A stretch of DNA of 64,000 nucleotides from Treponema sp. (GTDB lineage Bacteria > Spirochaetota > Spirochaetia > Treponematales > Treponemataceae). Positions 23,072-32,101 of this stretch are shown here, in pieces. The stretch is taken from contig JAEDJA010000005.1 in assembly GCA_016296575.1 (NCBI GenBank), forward strand, positions 46,776-110,775. Reading direction: 5' to 3'. How positions within the stretch are numbered: the first letter of the stretch is position 1; each line of letters begins with the position of its first letter. The notes beneath the pieces were generated by a model that searched no databases, was not told the origin of the DNA, and worked only from the letters and a program-made list of their open reading frames with translations. The position numbers were made by a program, and so were the translations under genes.

Positions 23072-25861
23072 ATGAGCGAAAAAATCATTTTAGATTGGAA
23101 TGAATATCTTGATGCAGCACGCACTGTAGTAGCAGAAGGCTGTGTACTTTTAAAAAATGAAAACAGCGTTTTGCCATTCAAAAATAACAGCACAATCTCA
23201 GTATTTGGACGCATACAGAATCATTATTACAAAAGTGGAACTGGCTCTGGAGGCATGGTAAACGTTACAAAAGTAACTTCCATTGTAGAAGGCCTTGAAG
23301 AAAGCGGTGTTGTAAGACTAAACAAAAAACTTCAGGAAATTTACGCAAAATGGGAAGAGACAAATCCTTTTGAAGAAGGCATGGGCTGGGGAAATGAACC
23401 TTGGAGTCAGAAAGAAATGCCTGTTTCGCTGGAAATTGCAGAAAATGCAGCAAAAGAATCTGATGCATCTCTTGTTATCATTGGACGAACAGCAGGTGAA
23501 GACCGTGATGCAACACTTACAGAAGGTTCTTATCTTCTTACTGCTACAGAAAAGGAAATGCTCAAAAATGTAAGAAAAGCATTCAATAAAATGGCAGTAA
23601 TTCTCAACGTAGGTTCTATAATTGACATGAGCTTTGTTGATGAAATCAAACCTGACAGTGTAATGTACGTATGGCAGGGGGGTATGAACGGTGGAAATGG
23701 TACTGCCGATGTTCTTACAGGAAAAACTAATCCAAGCGGTAAGCTTACTGATACAATTGCCAGAAACATCAAGGACTATCCTTCCGACAAATATTTTGGT
23801 TCAGAAACAAAAAACTATTACTGTGAAGACATTTACGTAGGTTACCGCTATTTTGAAACCTTCAACAAAGATGCAGTAGTATATCCTTTTGGATTTGGTC
23901 TTTCCTACACTACTTTTGAAATCAACCACAAAGAAGCTGAATTTTCCGATACCTGTTTTGATGTAACTGTAGAAGTAAAAAACACAGGCAATCTTCCAGG
24001 AAAAGAAGTTGTTCAGATTTATGTAGGTGCTCCTCAGGGAAAACTTGGAAAACCTGCAAAAGTTCTGGCAGGCTATGCAAAAACCTGCGAAATCAAACCT
24101 GGTGAAACAGATGAAGTTAGAATCAACGTTCCTTTCAGAAACTTTGCCTCTTATGATGACGGTGGTCTTACAGGAAACAAATCCTGCTTTGTTCTGGAAA
24201 AAGGTGAATACAAAATCTACATTGGAAATTCAGTTCGTGATTCTTCGGAAGTATATGCTTTTGAAATGGAAGAAGATACAGTGCTTGAACAGCTTGAAGA
24301 AGCAATGGCTCCACGGGAAAGCTTTAACCGCATGAAACCAGCTGCTGACGGTTCTCTTTCAGAAGAAAAAGTTCCTTTGTATACGGTGGACATGACTAAA
24401 CGTCGTCTTGAACGCCTTCCTGAAGAGATTCCATACACAGGTGAAAAAGGAATAAAGCTTCGTGATGTTCTGGAAGAAAAAAGCACTATGGACCAGTTCA
24501 TAGCTCAGTTCAACGATGAAGAGCTTTGTTCTTTCCTCCGTGGAGAAGGTATGGGAAGCTCCCGCGTAACAGCAGGTACAGCCAGTGCATTTGGTGGTGT
24601 TGCAGAAGCTCTCGTTGCCCGTGGAATTCCTGCAGTATGTACAGACGATGGTCCATCAGGAATGCGACTGGACTGCGGAACAAAAGCCTTCTCACTTCCT
24701 AATGGAACAATGAATGCCTGTACATTCAACCCGGATCTTATTGAATATATGTATACTTTTACAGGATGGGAAATGGTTTCCAAAAAAGTCGAATGTCTTC
24801 TTGGACCAGGCATGAACATTCATCGTCATCCTTTAAATGGACGAAACTTTGAATATTTTTCTGAAGACCCTCTTGTAACCGGTATTACAGCCAGTGCAAT
24901 GCTTCACGGACTGGAAAATGCAGGTGTAACAGGTACAATTAAACATTTCTGCGGAAATAACCAGGAAACAAAAAGACACTGGGCAGAAAGTGTTATTTCA
25001 GAACGTGCACTTCGTGAAATCTACCTCCGCGGTTTCGAAATTGCCGTAAAAGACGGTGGAGCAACAACTGTAATGACCACATACGGTCCTGTAAACGGAC
25101 TTTGGACTGCCGGAAACTATGACCTTTGTACAACAATCCTTAGAAAAGAATGGGGATTCAAAGGTGTTGTAATGACAGACTGGTGGGCAAAAATCAGCGA
25201 ATTTGGAGTAGAACCAAACCTTACAAACTTTGCTGGTATGTGCAAGGCTCAGAACGATCTTTTCATGTGCTGTCCTGACGGAAATACAAATGCCAGCGGT
25301 GACAATGCTCTTGAAGAACTGCAGAAAGGTAACCTTAAACGAAGTGAACTTCAGCGTACTGCAAAAAATGTCTGTGAATGTGTAATGGAAACTCAGGCTA
25401 TGAACAGACTTTTGGGAACTGCACCTGAAGTAGAAATCATCAATGCACCAAAAGATCCGTCCGATATCGACATGAGCACAGTTGAATTCACTGTTCTGGA
25501 TGGCGAATACACAAGATCTTTGGAAGAACCAAAATCTGTAAAAGATACATCATATATCTTTGCTTTTGACGTACAGAAAAACGGAACTTACCGTGTAACA
25601 CTTTATGCCAGTTCACCACTTTCAGAACTGGCACAAACACCGGTAACACTGTTCTTCAACGGATTCCCTGTACGCACATTTACTTTCAATGGAACAAATG
25701 GCGCTACTGTTGAAATCAGCGAAGAAATGCCTATGGCAGGCCGATTTGTTACACTTCGCCTTTACGTTCCAAGAAACGGTGTAGACCTGAAAGGAATAAA
25801 ATTCCAGTTTGTAAAATCGGAATTTCAAACCTTCTTTGATGAAGTAAAAGGCGAAGAGTAA
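23072..25861 (+). CDS. GH3 glycoside hydrolase with permuted domain order
   Basis: 929 residues, cytoplasmic (no signal peptide). The C-terminal half of a usual GH3 comes first: alpha/beta sandwich (15-280, GRTAGEDRDATL likely holding the acid/base Glu), then a fibronectin-III-like domain (300-400, FGFGLSYTTFE, GNLPGKEVVQIYV). The TIM barrel with the nucleophile Asp (GVVMTDWWA) follows at about 490-790, and a beta-rich C-terminal domain ends the protein. Similar C-to-N arrangements are known in Ruminococcus beta-glucosidases. Specificity (glucose, xylose or arabinose) cannot be read from sequence. Confidence 0.9.
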   Translation: MSEKIILDWNEYLDAARTVVAEGCVLLKNENSVLPFKNNSTISVFGRIQNHYYKSGTGSGGMVNVTKVTSIVEGLEESGVVRLNKKLQEIYAKWEETNPFEEGMGWGNEPWSQKEMPVSLEIAENAAKESDASLVIIGRTAGEDRDATLTEGSYLLTATEKEMLKNVRKAFNKMAVILNVGSIIDMSFVDEIKPDSVMYVWQGGMNGGNGTADVLTGKTNPSGKLTDTIARNIKDYPSDKYFGSETKNYYCEDIYVGYRYFETFNKDAVVYPFGFGLSYTTFEINHKEAEFSDTCFDVTVEVKNTGNLPGKEVVQIYVGAPQGKLGKPAKVLAGYAKTCEIKPGETDEVRINVPFRNFASYDDGGLTGNKSCFVLEKGEYKIYIGNSVRDSSEVYAFEMEEDTVLEQLEEAMAPRESFNRMKPAADGSLSEEKVPLYTVDMTKRRLERLPEEIPYTGEKGIKLRDVLEEKSTMDQFIAQFNDEELCSFLRGEGMGSSRVTAGTASAFGGVAEALVARGIPAVCTDDGPSGMRLDCGTKAFSLPNGTMNACTFNPDLIEYMYTFTGWEMVSKKVECLLGPGMNIHRHPLNGRNFEYFSEDPLVTGITASAMLHGLENAGVTGTIKHFCGNNQETKRHWAESVISERALREIYLRGFEIAVKDGGATTVMTTYGPVNGLWTAGNYDLCTTILRKEWGFKGVVMTDWWAKISEFGVEPNLTNFAGMCKAQNDLFMCCPDGNTNASGDNALEELQKGNLKRSELQRTAKNVCECVMETQAMNRLLGTAPEVEIINAPKDPSDIDMSTVEFTVLDGEYTRSLEEPKSVKDTSYIFAFDVQKNGTYRVTLYASSPLSELAQTPVTLFFNGFPVRTFTFNGTNGATVEISEEMPMAGRFVTLRLYVPRNGVDLKGIKFQFVKSEFQTFFDEVKGEE

Positions 25862-25870
25862 GGAAACAGT

Positions 25871-26197
25871 TTACTTGTCTTTATCAAAGTAGCTGTTGAA
25901 TTCTTCTTCACTGTGTCCTTTGGATTTTTTTTCAGCTTCCTTTTTTGATTTGGCATTTTCAGCATAATCGTTCAAATTTGCACTTTTCATGCTGGAAATG
26001 TCATCTTCAGAAAAATTGTATTCTTTATCCGGCATAATAAGACCAGCAATAATGTAGATGGCAATTCCTGTTCCCCAGAAAAAGGCCGTAATAACACATG
26101 CAATACGAACAATTGTTGGATCAATATCAAAGTATTCAGCTATACCACCACATACACCAAAAAGCTTTCTGTTGTTTGATTTTGTCAATTTTTTCAT
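25871..26197 (-). CDS. PspC-domain membrane protein
   Basis: 108 residues. The PspC block KLFGVCGGIAEYFDIDPTIVRI and one membrane helix (about 32-53) are followed by an acidic cytosolic tail (DKEYNFSEDD...FNSYFDKDK). PspC domains act in envelope stress or as membrane anchors. It lies 17 bp downstream of the HAAS/DUF4097 gene, whose PadR regulator heads the operon; this trio is a common Firmicute/spirochaete arrangement. Confidence 0.88.
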   Translation of the reverse strand: MKKLTKSNNRKLFGVCGGIAEYFDIDPTIVRIACVITAFFWGTGIAIYIIAGLIMPDKEYNFSEDDISSMKSANLNDYAENAKSKKEAEKKSKGHSEEEFNSYFDKDK

Positions 26198-26214
26198 TTC
26201 TATCTCCTTCTATC

Positions 26215-27153
26215 TTATTTGTTAAATTTAATTCTAATTGTTCCCAAACCTGTATTTGCAGAAATATGTTTTTCCTTTTTATATTCAGCAATTACAGTAT
26301 GCACACCGCTGTAAGATTTATCGCCAAAACGGAAATCTCCAAGTCCAACCTTGCAGTCAAAACTATAGTCATTCTGATTTCCATCAAGATCCATTTTTAT
26401 ATTTCCCATTCCGCAGTCCAGAATAAGATTCTTTTTTACTGAACCTGCAAAAGAAACATTTCCCATACCGCAGCTCATCTTCATATTGGTGATTTCGATT
26501 CCATTCAAAGAAAGATTACCAGCTCCGATTTCACAGAACAAATCTTCGGTTGTAAACACTGAATCCTTGAAAAGGAAGTTTCCAGCTCCAACCTTAAGAT
26601 TTACTTTTCTCAAAGAAGCATTCTCTGGAATAGTAACAAGAAGACGAGGAATATGTCGGGTTTTTCTTTCGTGATTAAAAAAGCCGAAGAAATGGAAACG
26701 CTTCGATCCGCTGATAATGTTTACAACAAGAGTTCCATCATTCAAAACACGGCATTCAATCTCATCCCTCAAAAGACCTCTGGATTCAATCATCCACTGT
26801 TTGCCTTTAATAAAAACAGCACTACATCCGCCAAGCTGCATTTTCATAGCACGGATATCTTTATCCTCAAAGTCGAAACAAAGAGCATCGTCTGCCAGAG
26901 TGTGAACATTTTCATATTCTGCACGTTCTTCCTTTTCTTCATTAACTGAGTCTGTAGTGGCAGGAACTCCGGCAAATTTTTCAATGATGTTCTGTGCTAC
27001 TTCTTCTGCACTACCAAGTTCAGCAATAACCTTTTCATCATCATCTGCTTCATCAAAATAATCAGAATAATACTGTAGAGCCTCATTTCTTTCTTCCTCA
27101 GAAAGGGATGGCAGCAAATTTTTAAGTTTATTCAAATACTGTTCTCTATTCAT
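26215..27153 (-). CDS. HAAS-domain (DUF1700) and DUF4097 adhesin-like protein
   Basis: 312 residues from ATG 27153 with AGAGGAA upstream; the ORF extends farther in frame but lacks a site. Residues 1-65 are HAAS/DUF1700-like (LNKLKNLLPSLSEEERNEALQYY-type helices). A linker follows, then beta-rich repeats from 110 to the end (GAGNFLF, GAGNLSL, GMGNVSF, GMGNIKM, GLGDF) that fit the DUF4097 pattern. No membrane helix was found between the parts, which is unusual for DUF1700 proteins. It is cotranscribed with the PadR gene and PspC gene. Confidence 0.85.
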   Translation of the reverse strand: MNREQYLNKLKNLLPSLSEEERNEALQYYSDYFDEADDDEKVIAELGSAEEVAQNIIEKFAGVPATTDSVNEEKEERAEYENVHTLADDALCFDFEDKDIRAMKMQLGGCSAVFIKGKQWMIESRGLLRDEIECRVLNDGTLVVNIISGSKRFHFFGFFNHERKTRHIPRLLVTIPENASLRKVNLKVGAGNFLFKDSVFTTEDLFCEIGAGNLSLNGIEITNMKMSCGMGNVSFAGSVKKNLILDCGMGNIKMDLDGNQNDYSFDCKVGLGDFRFGDKSYSGVHTVIAEYKKEKHISANTGLGTIRIKFNK

Positions 27154-27166
27154 TATTTCCTCTACT

Positions 27167-27478
27167 CTACACCTGTCCAAGCATCAGGGAATCTATATTT
27201 TTTTTGTAAGTAATCCACTCACTTCTGTATTTATCCAGAAGCAGAATACCGTCATTCGTAATCTTGTAATAACGTCTGTTTCTGCCCTGGAACTCCATAT
27301 CGTATGTTTCCAAAAGGTGATCTTTCTGCAGTCGTCTGAGCACGGGATACAGTGTACTCTCGGAAACTTCCATTACATTTCGGACTTCCTGGGTAATCTT
27401 GTAGCCATAAGTTCCTCCCTGGGATACTACTGACAAGACAACCGCGTCCAGTAAGGCAGCGCCTGCCGCAAAAACCAT
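27167..27478 (-). CDS. PadR-family transcriptional regulator
   Basis: 103 residues with the winged-helix PadR pattern: LLDAVVLSVVSQGGTYGYKITQEV then STLYPVLRRLQKDHLLE and RRYYKITNDG. It belongs to the short PadR-s2 group that is found with DUF1700 genes. Start ATG 27478 follows GGAGGT by 3 bp. It is 13 bp ahead of the HAAS gene. An ATGT-N8-ACAT array lies over its promoter, so it likely represses its own operon. Confidence 0.93.
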   Translation of the reverse strand: MVFAAGAALLDAVVLSVVSQGGTYGYKITQEVRNVMEVSESTLYPVLRRLQKDHLLETYDMEFQGRNRRYYKITNDGILLLDKYRSEWITYKKNIDSLMLGQV

Positions 27479-27511
27479 AATACCTCCATAAGCATGTTGT
27501 TCTCTCTGATG

Positions 27512-27545
27512 ATGTAATATTATACATTATATAATATGTTGTCAA
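27512..27545 (-). promoter_or_regulatory. padR operon promoter and PadR-type operator
   Basis: Minus-strand -35 TTGACA (27545-27540); -10 TAATAT (27522-27517, 17 bp spacer) or TATAAT (27524-27519, 15 bp). Three half-sites ATGT (27512-27515), ACAT (27524-27527) and ATGT (27536-27539) are 8 bp apart, matching the known PadR operator form ATGT-N8-ACAT and covering the -10 and spacer. Confidence 0.75.
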
Positions 27546-27608
27546 GTACAATACTATTATTCTTTCAATATTGTTGTAAAAAGCCACTTTTCGTCATATA
27601 CTTAAAAC

Positions 27609-28757
27609 ATGAAAGATTACAGATTGGATGCATATAAATCCGCAAGTCAGTCAGGAAATTTTCCAAAAGCAACTGCTGATGACATTTCCACAAAGACTAA
27701 TATGAATAAAAAGCCGTCTCAACCAGGACTTACTCCAACACAGGGGTTTGTAAAAGGTGCTAAAGACGAAAAGGAAAGTGTTTACCGTCGCGTCGCAAAA
27801 TTCCTCATGATTATTGGGGATGATCAGGCTGCAAAAGTAATTCCACATCTTTCGGAAGATGAGCTTTCAAAAATAATTCCAGAAATTGCATCCATCAGAT
27901 CTATTTCCAATGATGAAAAAGCTGTCATTCTCGCAGAATTTCATGAACTTCTGGAAAAAACAAAAACCCAGGGTGGTGTTGGAACCGCAAAAGAAATTCT
28001 GGAAAGAGCCTTTGGTAAGCGTCGTGCAGAAGAAATGATCAACTCAACCATTCCAGATCTTAAAGCGCGCCCTTTTGATTACCTTCAGACTGCTGACAAC
28101 GAAAAAATATACAATCTTCTTAAAGATGAGCACGTAGGAACTCAGGCCATTGTTCTTACCCACCTTGAAAGTAAAAAAGCAGCTGCCATCATTAATTCCA
28201 TGAAGACCGATGAAAAACGGGAGCTTGTTCTGCGCATGGCAAAAATGACTTCGATTTCTCCTGATGTAGTTGAACGATTGAATAAAGCAATGAAAGAAAA
28301 ATTCAATCACTTTATTACCGAAAAATCAGAAAAACTGGACGGAAGAAATGCCCTTGCAGAAATTCTTAAAAAGATGAATGCCGATGCTGAAAAAGACCTG
28401 CTTTCTGCAATTTCCGAGGATGATCCTGAACTTTCTGATGACCTTAAATCACGGCTTTTTACATTGGACGATGTAATCCATGCCGACGACAAATTCATTC
28501 AGAAAAAACTTGCCGACATGGCAAATTCGGATATTGTACATCTTATTGCCGGAAAACAGGAAAATTTCCGCGAAAAAATCCTTTCAAATGTTTCATTCAA
28601 CAGAAGGGCTCAGATTTTGGATGATGAAGATACAATGAAGCCTTTCAGCCGTGCCGAAGTTGATAGAATCACAAATTCCTTTGTGCGGATGCTCCGTGCA
28701 GCCTACGACGCAGGAGAGCTTTTCATTTCGGGACGAAACGACGAAGCTTACATCTAG
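27609..28757 (+). CDS. FliG-like flagellar motor switch paralogue
   Basis: 382 residues. An N-terminal variable 50 residues is followed by FliG-type helical blocks: EHVGTQAIVLTHLESKKAA (the usual EHPQTIALIL-like motif), DDEDTMKPFSRAEVDRI at the C-terminal domain. It lacks close flagellar neighbours. Spirochaetes encode two FliG proteins; the copy outside the main flagellar operon is FliG1. The C-terminal charged torque helix is not easily matched here, so this copy may work as FliG1 does in Borrelia, with a modified torque role. Assignment as FliG family is firm, as FliG1 inferred. Confidence 0.8.
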   Translation: MKDYRLDAYKSASQSGNFPKATADDISTKTNMNKKPSQPGLTPTQGFVKGAKDEKESVYRRVAKFLMIIGDDQAAKVIPHLSEDELSKIIPEIASIRSISNDEKAVILAEFHELLEKTKTQGGVGTAKEILERAFGKRRAEEMINSTIPDLKARPFDYLQTADNEKIYNLLKDEHVGTQAIVLTHLESKKAAAIINSMKTDEKRELVLRMAKMTSISPDVVERLNKAMKEKFNHFITEKSEKLDGRNALAEILKKMNADAEKDLLSAISEDDPELSDDLKSRLFTLDDVIHADDKFIQKKLADMANSDIVHLIAGKQENFREKILSNVSFNRRAQILDDEDTMKPFSRAEVDRITNSFVRMLRAAYDAGELFISGRNDEAYI

Positions 28758-28762
28758 ATTTT

Positions 28763-30142
28763 CTAGTTATTGTATGGAATTTCTATGCTAAACACACTAC
28801 CTTCACCAGGTTTACTCTTTACATAGATATTCCAGCCGTGTGTATCCATGATTGTTTTTACAACAGACAAACCGACTCCCATTCCCTCTTCCCGGCGGGA
28901 ACCTGTTCCACGGTAAAAAAGATCAAAAATATGTGACAGATCTTTTTCCTCAATTCCGCAGCCTGTATCAGAAATTGAAAAGATTATTTTATCACCAAGA
29001 TTAATTCCTTTCAGACTGATACTGTCACCGTCTTTTGTATAACGAATGGCATTACTCAGCAGATTTTCCAATGCACGGTTCACCAGTTGTTTATCCAGCG
29101 GAACCTTGATCGAACCGGTAAAATCAAAATAAGACGTAATATTTCTATGAAAAACTGTCCCTGTAATTTCGGCACTTTTTCCAAAATCTCTAAGCAGTTC
29201 TGCCACATCATGCACAACCAGTTCATGGCGCCAGTCAGCAACATCAAGCTTCATAAAATTAATGAGAGTGTTGATCATATCTTCCAGCTGGGAAATCTTA
29301 GTTCCTATAAGTGCAATTGCCTCATCCATTTCTTTTCCAGGTGAAATAACTCCATCAGCCAAAGCTTCATTGTAACCCTTGATTACTGCAACAGGAGTTC
29401 GAAGATCATGACTAATACCCATTACAAATTTTGAACGGCGGTTCTGTTCTTCAATAAGAGTCTGGCGCATTTTGTTAAGAGAATCTGCAAGAGATGTAAT
29501 TTCATTCTGTGCCACTCTTTTATGTCGATACCATGCTCTTTCCGAATTCAGCGGATCAACCTTTACATTCAAATTTCCTGCAGCAATATCTTTTGTCTGT
29601 CTTTCAAGCACTGTAACGGATGTAAAAATATTACGGGCAAGCATAATTACAGTTATAATCATGGTAGAAACAATAAGACCAAGTCCAACAAGAATTATTG
29701 GAAGAAGCGATGAAGGTTTTCTACGATCCCGTTTTTCACGAGAGATTCGGGTTATAAGAAAAAATTCAGGATTCACTTCAGAAGTAGTTGAAAACTGATA
29801 ATGATATTCCTGGGAAGTAGAATTTACAAGAAACCAGAAAAAAGTACGGTCAAAAACGGCATCTTCCTTTACTTCAGGCATATTGGAATATACGATTTCG
29901 TTGTTCCTTGAAACAATAATTATTTCTACATCAGACGGCATAAGCTTGAGAGATTTTTTTAGTTCCTTCCACTGGCTTTTGGAAATAGAAGAATTCTCAA
30001 GGCTTTTACTTTTAATATGAGCATTAAGAATAAGGCGGGATGACGAAGTAAAATACTGGTAACATGGAATTACAATAGCACAGAACAGAGGAATCAGAAC
30101 AATGAGTGCTGTAAGAAAAGTTACCTGTTTTCGGATTGTCAT
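28763..30142 (-). CDS. Membrane sensor histidine kinase (HAMP, HisKA)
   Basis: 459 residues. Two membrane segments (about 8-30 and 140-165) enclose a short periplasmic domain. A HAMP-like linker, H-box GISHDLRTPVAVI, N-box ENLLSNAIRYT and G-box GCGIEEKDLSHIF follow. It overlaps the upstream response regulator by 4 bp (ATGA), so the pair is translationally coupled. The signal is unknown. Confidence 0.93.
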   Translation of the reverse strand: MTIRKQVTFLTALIVLIPLFCAIVIPCYQYFTSSSRLILNAHIKSKSLENSSISKSQWKELKKSLKLMPSDVEIIIVSRNNEIVYSNMPEVKEDAVFDRTFFWFLVNSTSQEYHYQFSTTSEVNPEFFLITRISREKRDRRKPSSLLPIILVGLGLIVSTMIITVIMLARNIFTSVTVLERQTKDIAAGNLNVKVDPLNSERAWYRHKRVAQNEITSLADSLNKMRQTLIEEQNRRSKFVMGISHDLRTPVAVIKGYNEALADGVISPGKEMDEAIALIGTKISQLEDMINTLINFMKLDVADWRHELVVHDVAELLRDFGKSAEITGTVFHRNITSYFDFTGSIKVPLDKQLVNRALENLLSNAIRYTKDGDSISLKGINLGDKIIFSISDTGCGIEEKDLSHIFDLFYRGTGSRREEGMGVGLSVVKTIMDTHGWNIYVKSKPGEGSVFSIEIPYNN

Positions 30143-30852
30143 GAGAAAGTTACCAGATCCTTAGGAAAACAGTACCCCTGCCCATAAACAGTAAGAAGAT
30201 ATTTAGGAACAGATGGATCAGCTTCAATTTTCTTGCGCAGACGCTGGATGTAAACAGCAACGGCAGTGATATCTCCAAACTTATTCTTCCATACTTCTGA
30301 ATAAATTGCTTCAGGAGAAAGCGTTTCTCCGGCGTGTTTCAAGAGGCATTCCAAAACTTCATATTCTTTTGTTGAAAGAGGAATTTTATCGGAACCCTGT
30401 TTTAAAACGCAGGAATTTAATAGTACAGTAAATTCACCAAATTTTGCATTTGCTTCACCCTGAACAGAAACTATGCTGCGGCGAAGACTTGCTTCAACAC
30501 GGGCAACTAAAACTCGTGGCGAAAAAGGTTTTGTTACAAAATCATCTGCCCCAAAACCAAGACCTTCAATAATATCTTCATCTGCATCTCTGGCAGACAA
30601 AATCATTACAGGAATTGTTTTTTCATATTTATCGCGGAAAATTTTCAAAAATTCAAAACCGCTCATACCAGGAAGATTCAAGTCCAGCAGAATTAAATCA
30701 GGTACAAAACCACCTGCCAGATCTTCTAGAGCAGCTTCAGCAGTAGTATAAGTTCTTGATCCAATGCCAGATTTGGAAAGATAAAGCTTTTCCAAAGTTG
30801 ACATTTCCTCAACATCTTCAATTATCATTACTTCAGGTGTTTTTTCATTCAT
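30139..30852 (-). CDS. OmpR-type response regulator
   Basis: 237 residues. Receiver domain (MIIEDVEEM, phospho-Asp in LILLDLNLPGMSGFE, Lys in FVTKPFSP) and a winged-helix output domain at 145-235 (STKEYEVLECLLKHAGETLSP, VYIQRLRKKIE). It is the first gene of the two-gene operon. No other target gene is adjacent. Confidence 0.95.
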   Translation of the reverse strand: MNEKTPEVMIIEDVEEMSTLEKLYLSKSGIGSRTYTTAEAALEDLAGGFVPDLILLDLNLPGMSGFEFLKIFRDKYEKTIPVMILSARDADEDIIEGLGFGADDFVTKPFSPRVLVARVEASLRRSIVSVQGEANAKFGEFTVLLNSCVLKQGSDKIPLSTKEYEVLECLLKHAGETLSPEAIYSEVWKNKFGDITAVAVYIQRLRKKIEADPSVPKYLLTVYGQGYCFPKDLVTFS

Positions 30853-30964
30853 ATAAATGATAATAATTCCAATGTTTTATTTCTTCAATATAAATCAAAT
30901 AAGATAACGAAATATTATGGTGTGTAACAGATTATTAAAAGTAATGAAAATTCGTCCTGTAAAA

Positions 30965-32098
30965 TTACAATTCAGAAAGAAATGTATTTAAAAAGAGGAT
31001 TCCATCTCTGGTAAGCGCATAAAAATCACCATTTATGGAAGCAAGCCCTTTTTTCTCCCAATCCTGCATTTTTAAAATAAATTCCTTTGGAAGCTCTTCA
31101 TGAAAAATAGATTTATAATCGTGTCCACTTATTCCTTTTAATTTTCTAAGTCCCATCATGAAAAACTCAAACCGGGAAGCTTTGCCATCCACAAGCTCCG
31201 TTGTACCTTCAGAAATTCCTGTTTTCAGCACAGATTCAATGTATTTTTCAATTTCACAGGTGTTCTGTTTTCTTTCAGCACTTCCATCATCAAAATAAAG
31301 GCTTTGGGCAGCCCCACTTCCGCATCCAAGATAATTTTTGTGATTCCAATAAAGAAGATTGTGCTTGCATTGATAGCCGGGTCTGCAAAAATTAGAGACT
31401 TCGTACTGTTCAAAACCATTTTTTTCAAGAAAATCCCGGCCTTTTATCCACATTTCGTCGGCTTTTTCAAAATCGTAATCCAGACGTCCATGTGCATAAT
31501 CTTTTCCAAGAGGAGTTTCTGCTTCAATAGTAAGAGAATAAAATGAAATATGATCGGCACCGCTTTTTACGGCAACAGAAAGACCTTCAAGCATGGATTT
31601 TTCTGTTTCAAATGGAACTGCCGCTATAAAATCCAGCGAAAGATTTTTCTTCCAGTACTTTTTAAAATTATCAAGAGCATTATAATTTTCCTGAGTACCA
31701 GATCGTCTTTTACAGTAAGAAAGGCATTTTTGAGAAAAAGACTGTATTCCGCAAGAAATACGTGTTACAGGAAGCTTTGAAAGAGTCTCCAGCAATTCTT
31801 GAGTTACATCGTCAGGATTTACTTCTATAGTAAACTCTTCAATACTCTGACTGCCCTTTTTATCTTTTCCATAAATGGCATTACAGATCCTGTTCAACTG
31901 GTTTTTACTAAGGAGACTTGGAGTTCCTCCTCCAATGTAAACCGTTTCAATTTCCACATCTCTTGTCTTGATTTCAATTTCTTTTTCCAGAGCTTCAATG
32001 TAGTCTTCGGGAACGCCAGCTGCGGGAATGGAAAAAAAGTCGCAGTATGTGCATTTTGAAATACAGAACGGTATATGAATGTAAAGCCCGGTTTTCAT
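30965..32098 (-). CDS. hemW: HemW-like radical SAM protein
   Basis: 377 residues. The CISKCTYCDF cluster motif (CxxxCxxC) and the GGGTPSLL SAM motif are near the N-terminus, and the HemN-like C-terminal region ends near the stop. HemW is the haem chaperone related to oxygen-independent coproporphyrinogen oxidase; the protein is shorter than true HemN (about 450) as expected. It follows lepB by 3 bp, so the two are cotranscribed. Confidence 0.9.
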   Translation of the reverse strand: MKTGLYIHIPFCISKCTYCDFFSIPAAGVPEDYIEALEKEIEIKTRDVEIETVYIGGGTPSLLSKNQLNRICNAIYGKDKKGSQSIEEFTIEVNPDDVTQELLETLSKLPVTRISCGIQSFSQKCLSYCKRRSGTQENYNALDNFKKYWKKNLSLDFIAAVPFETEKSMLEGLSVAVKSGADHISFYSLTIEAETPLGKDYAHGRLDYDFEKADEMWIKGRDFLEKNGFEQYEVSNFCRPGYQCKHNLLYWNHKNYLGCGSGAAQSLYFDDGSAERKQNTCEIEKYIESVLKTGISEGTTELVDGKASRFEFFMMGLRKLKGISGHDYKSIFHEELPKEFILKMQDWEKKGLASINGDFYALTRDGILFLNTFLSEL

Positions 32099-32101
32099 AA
32101 A

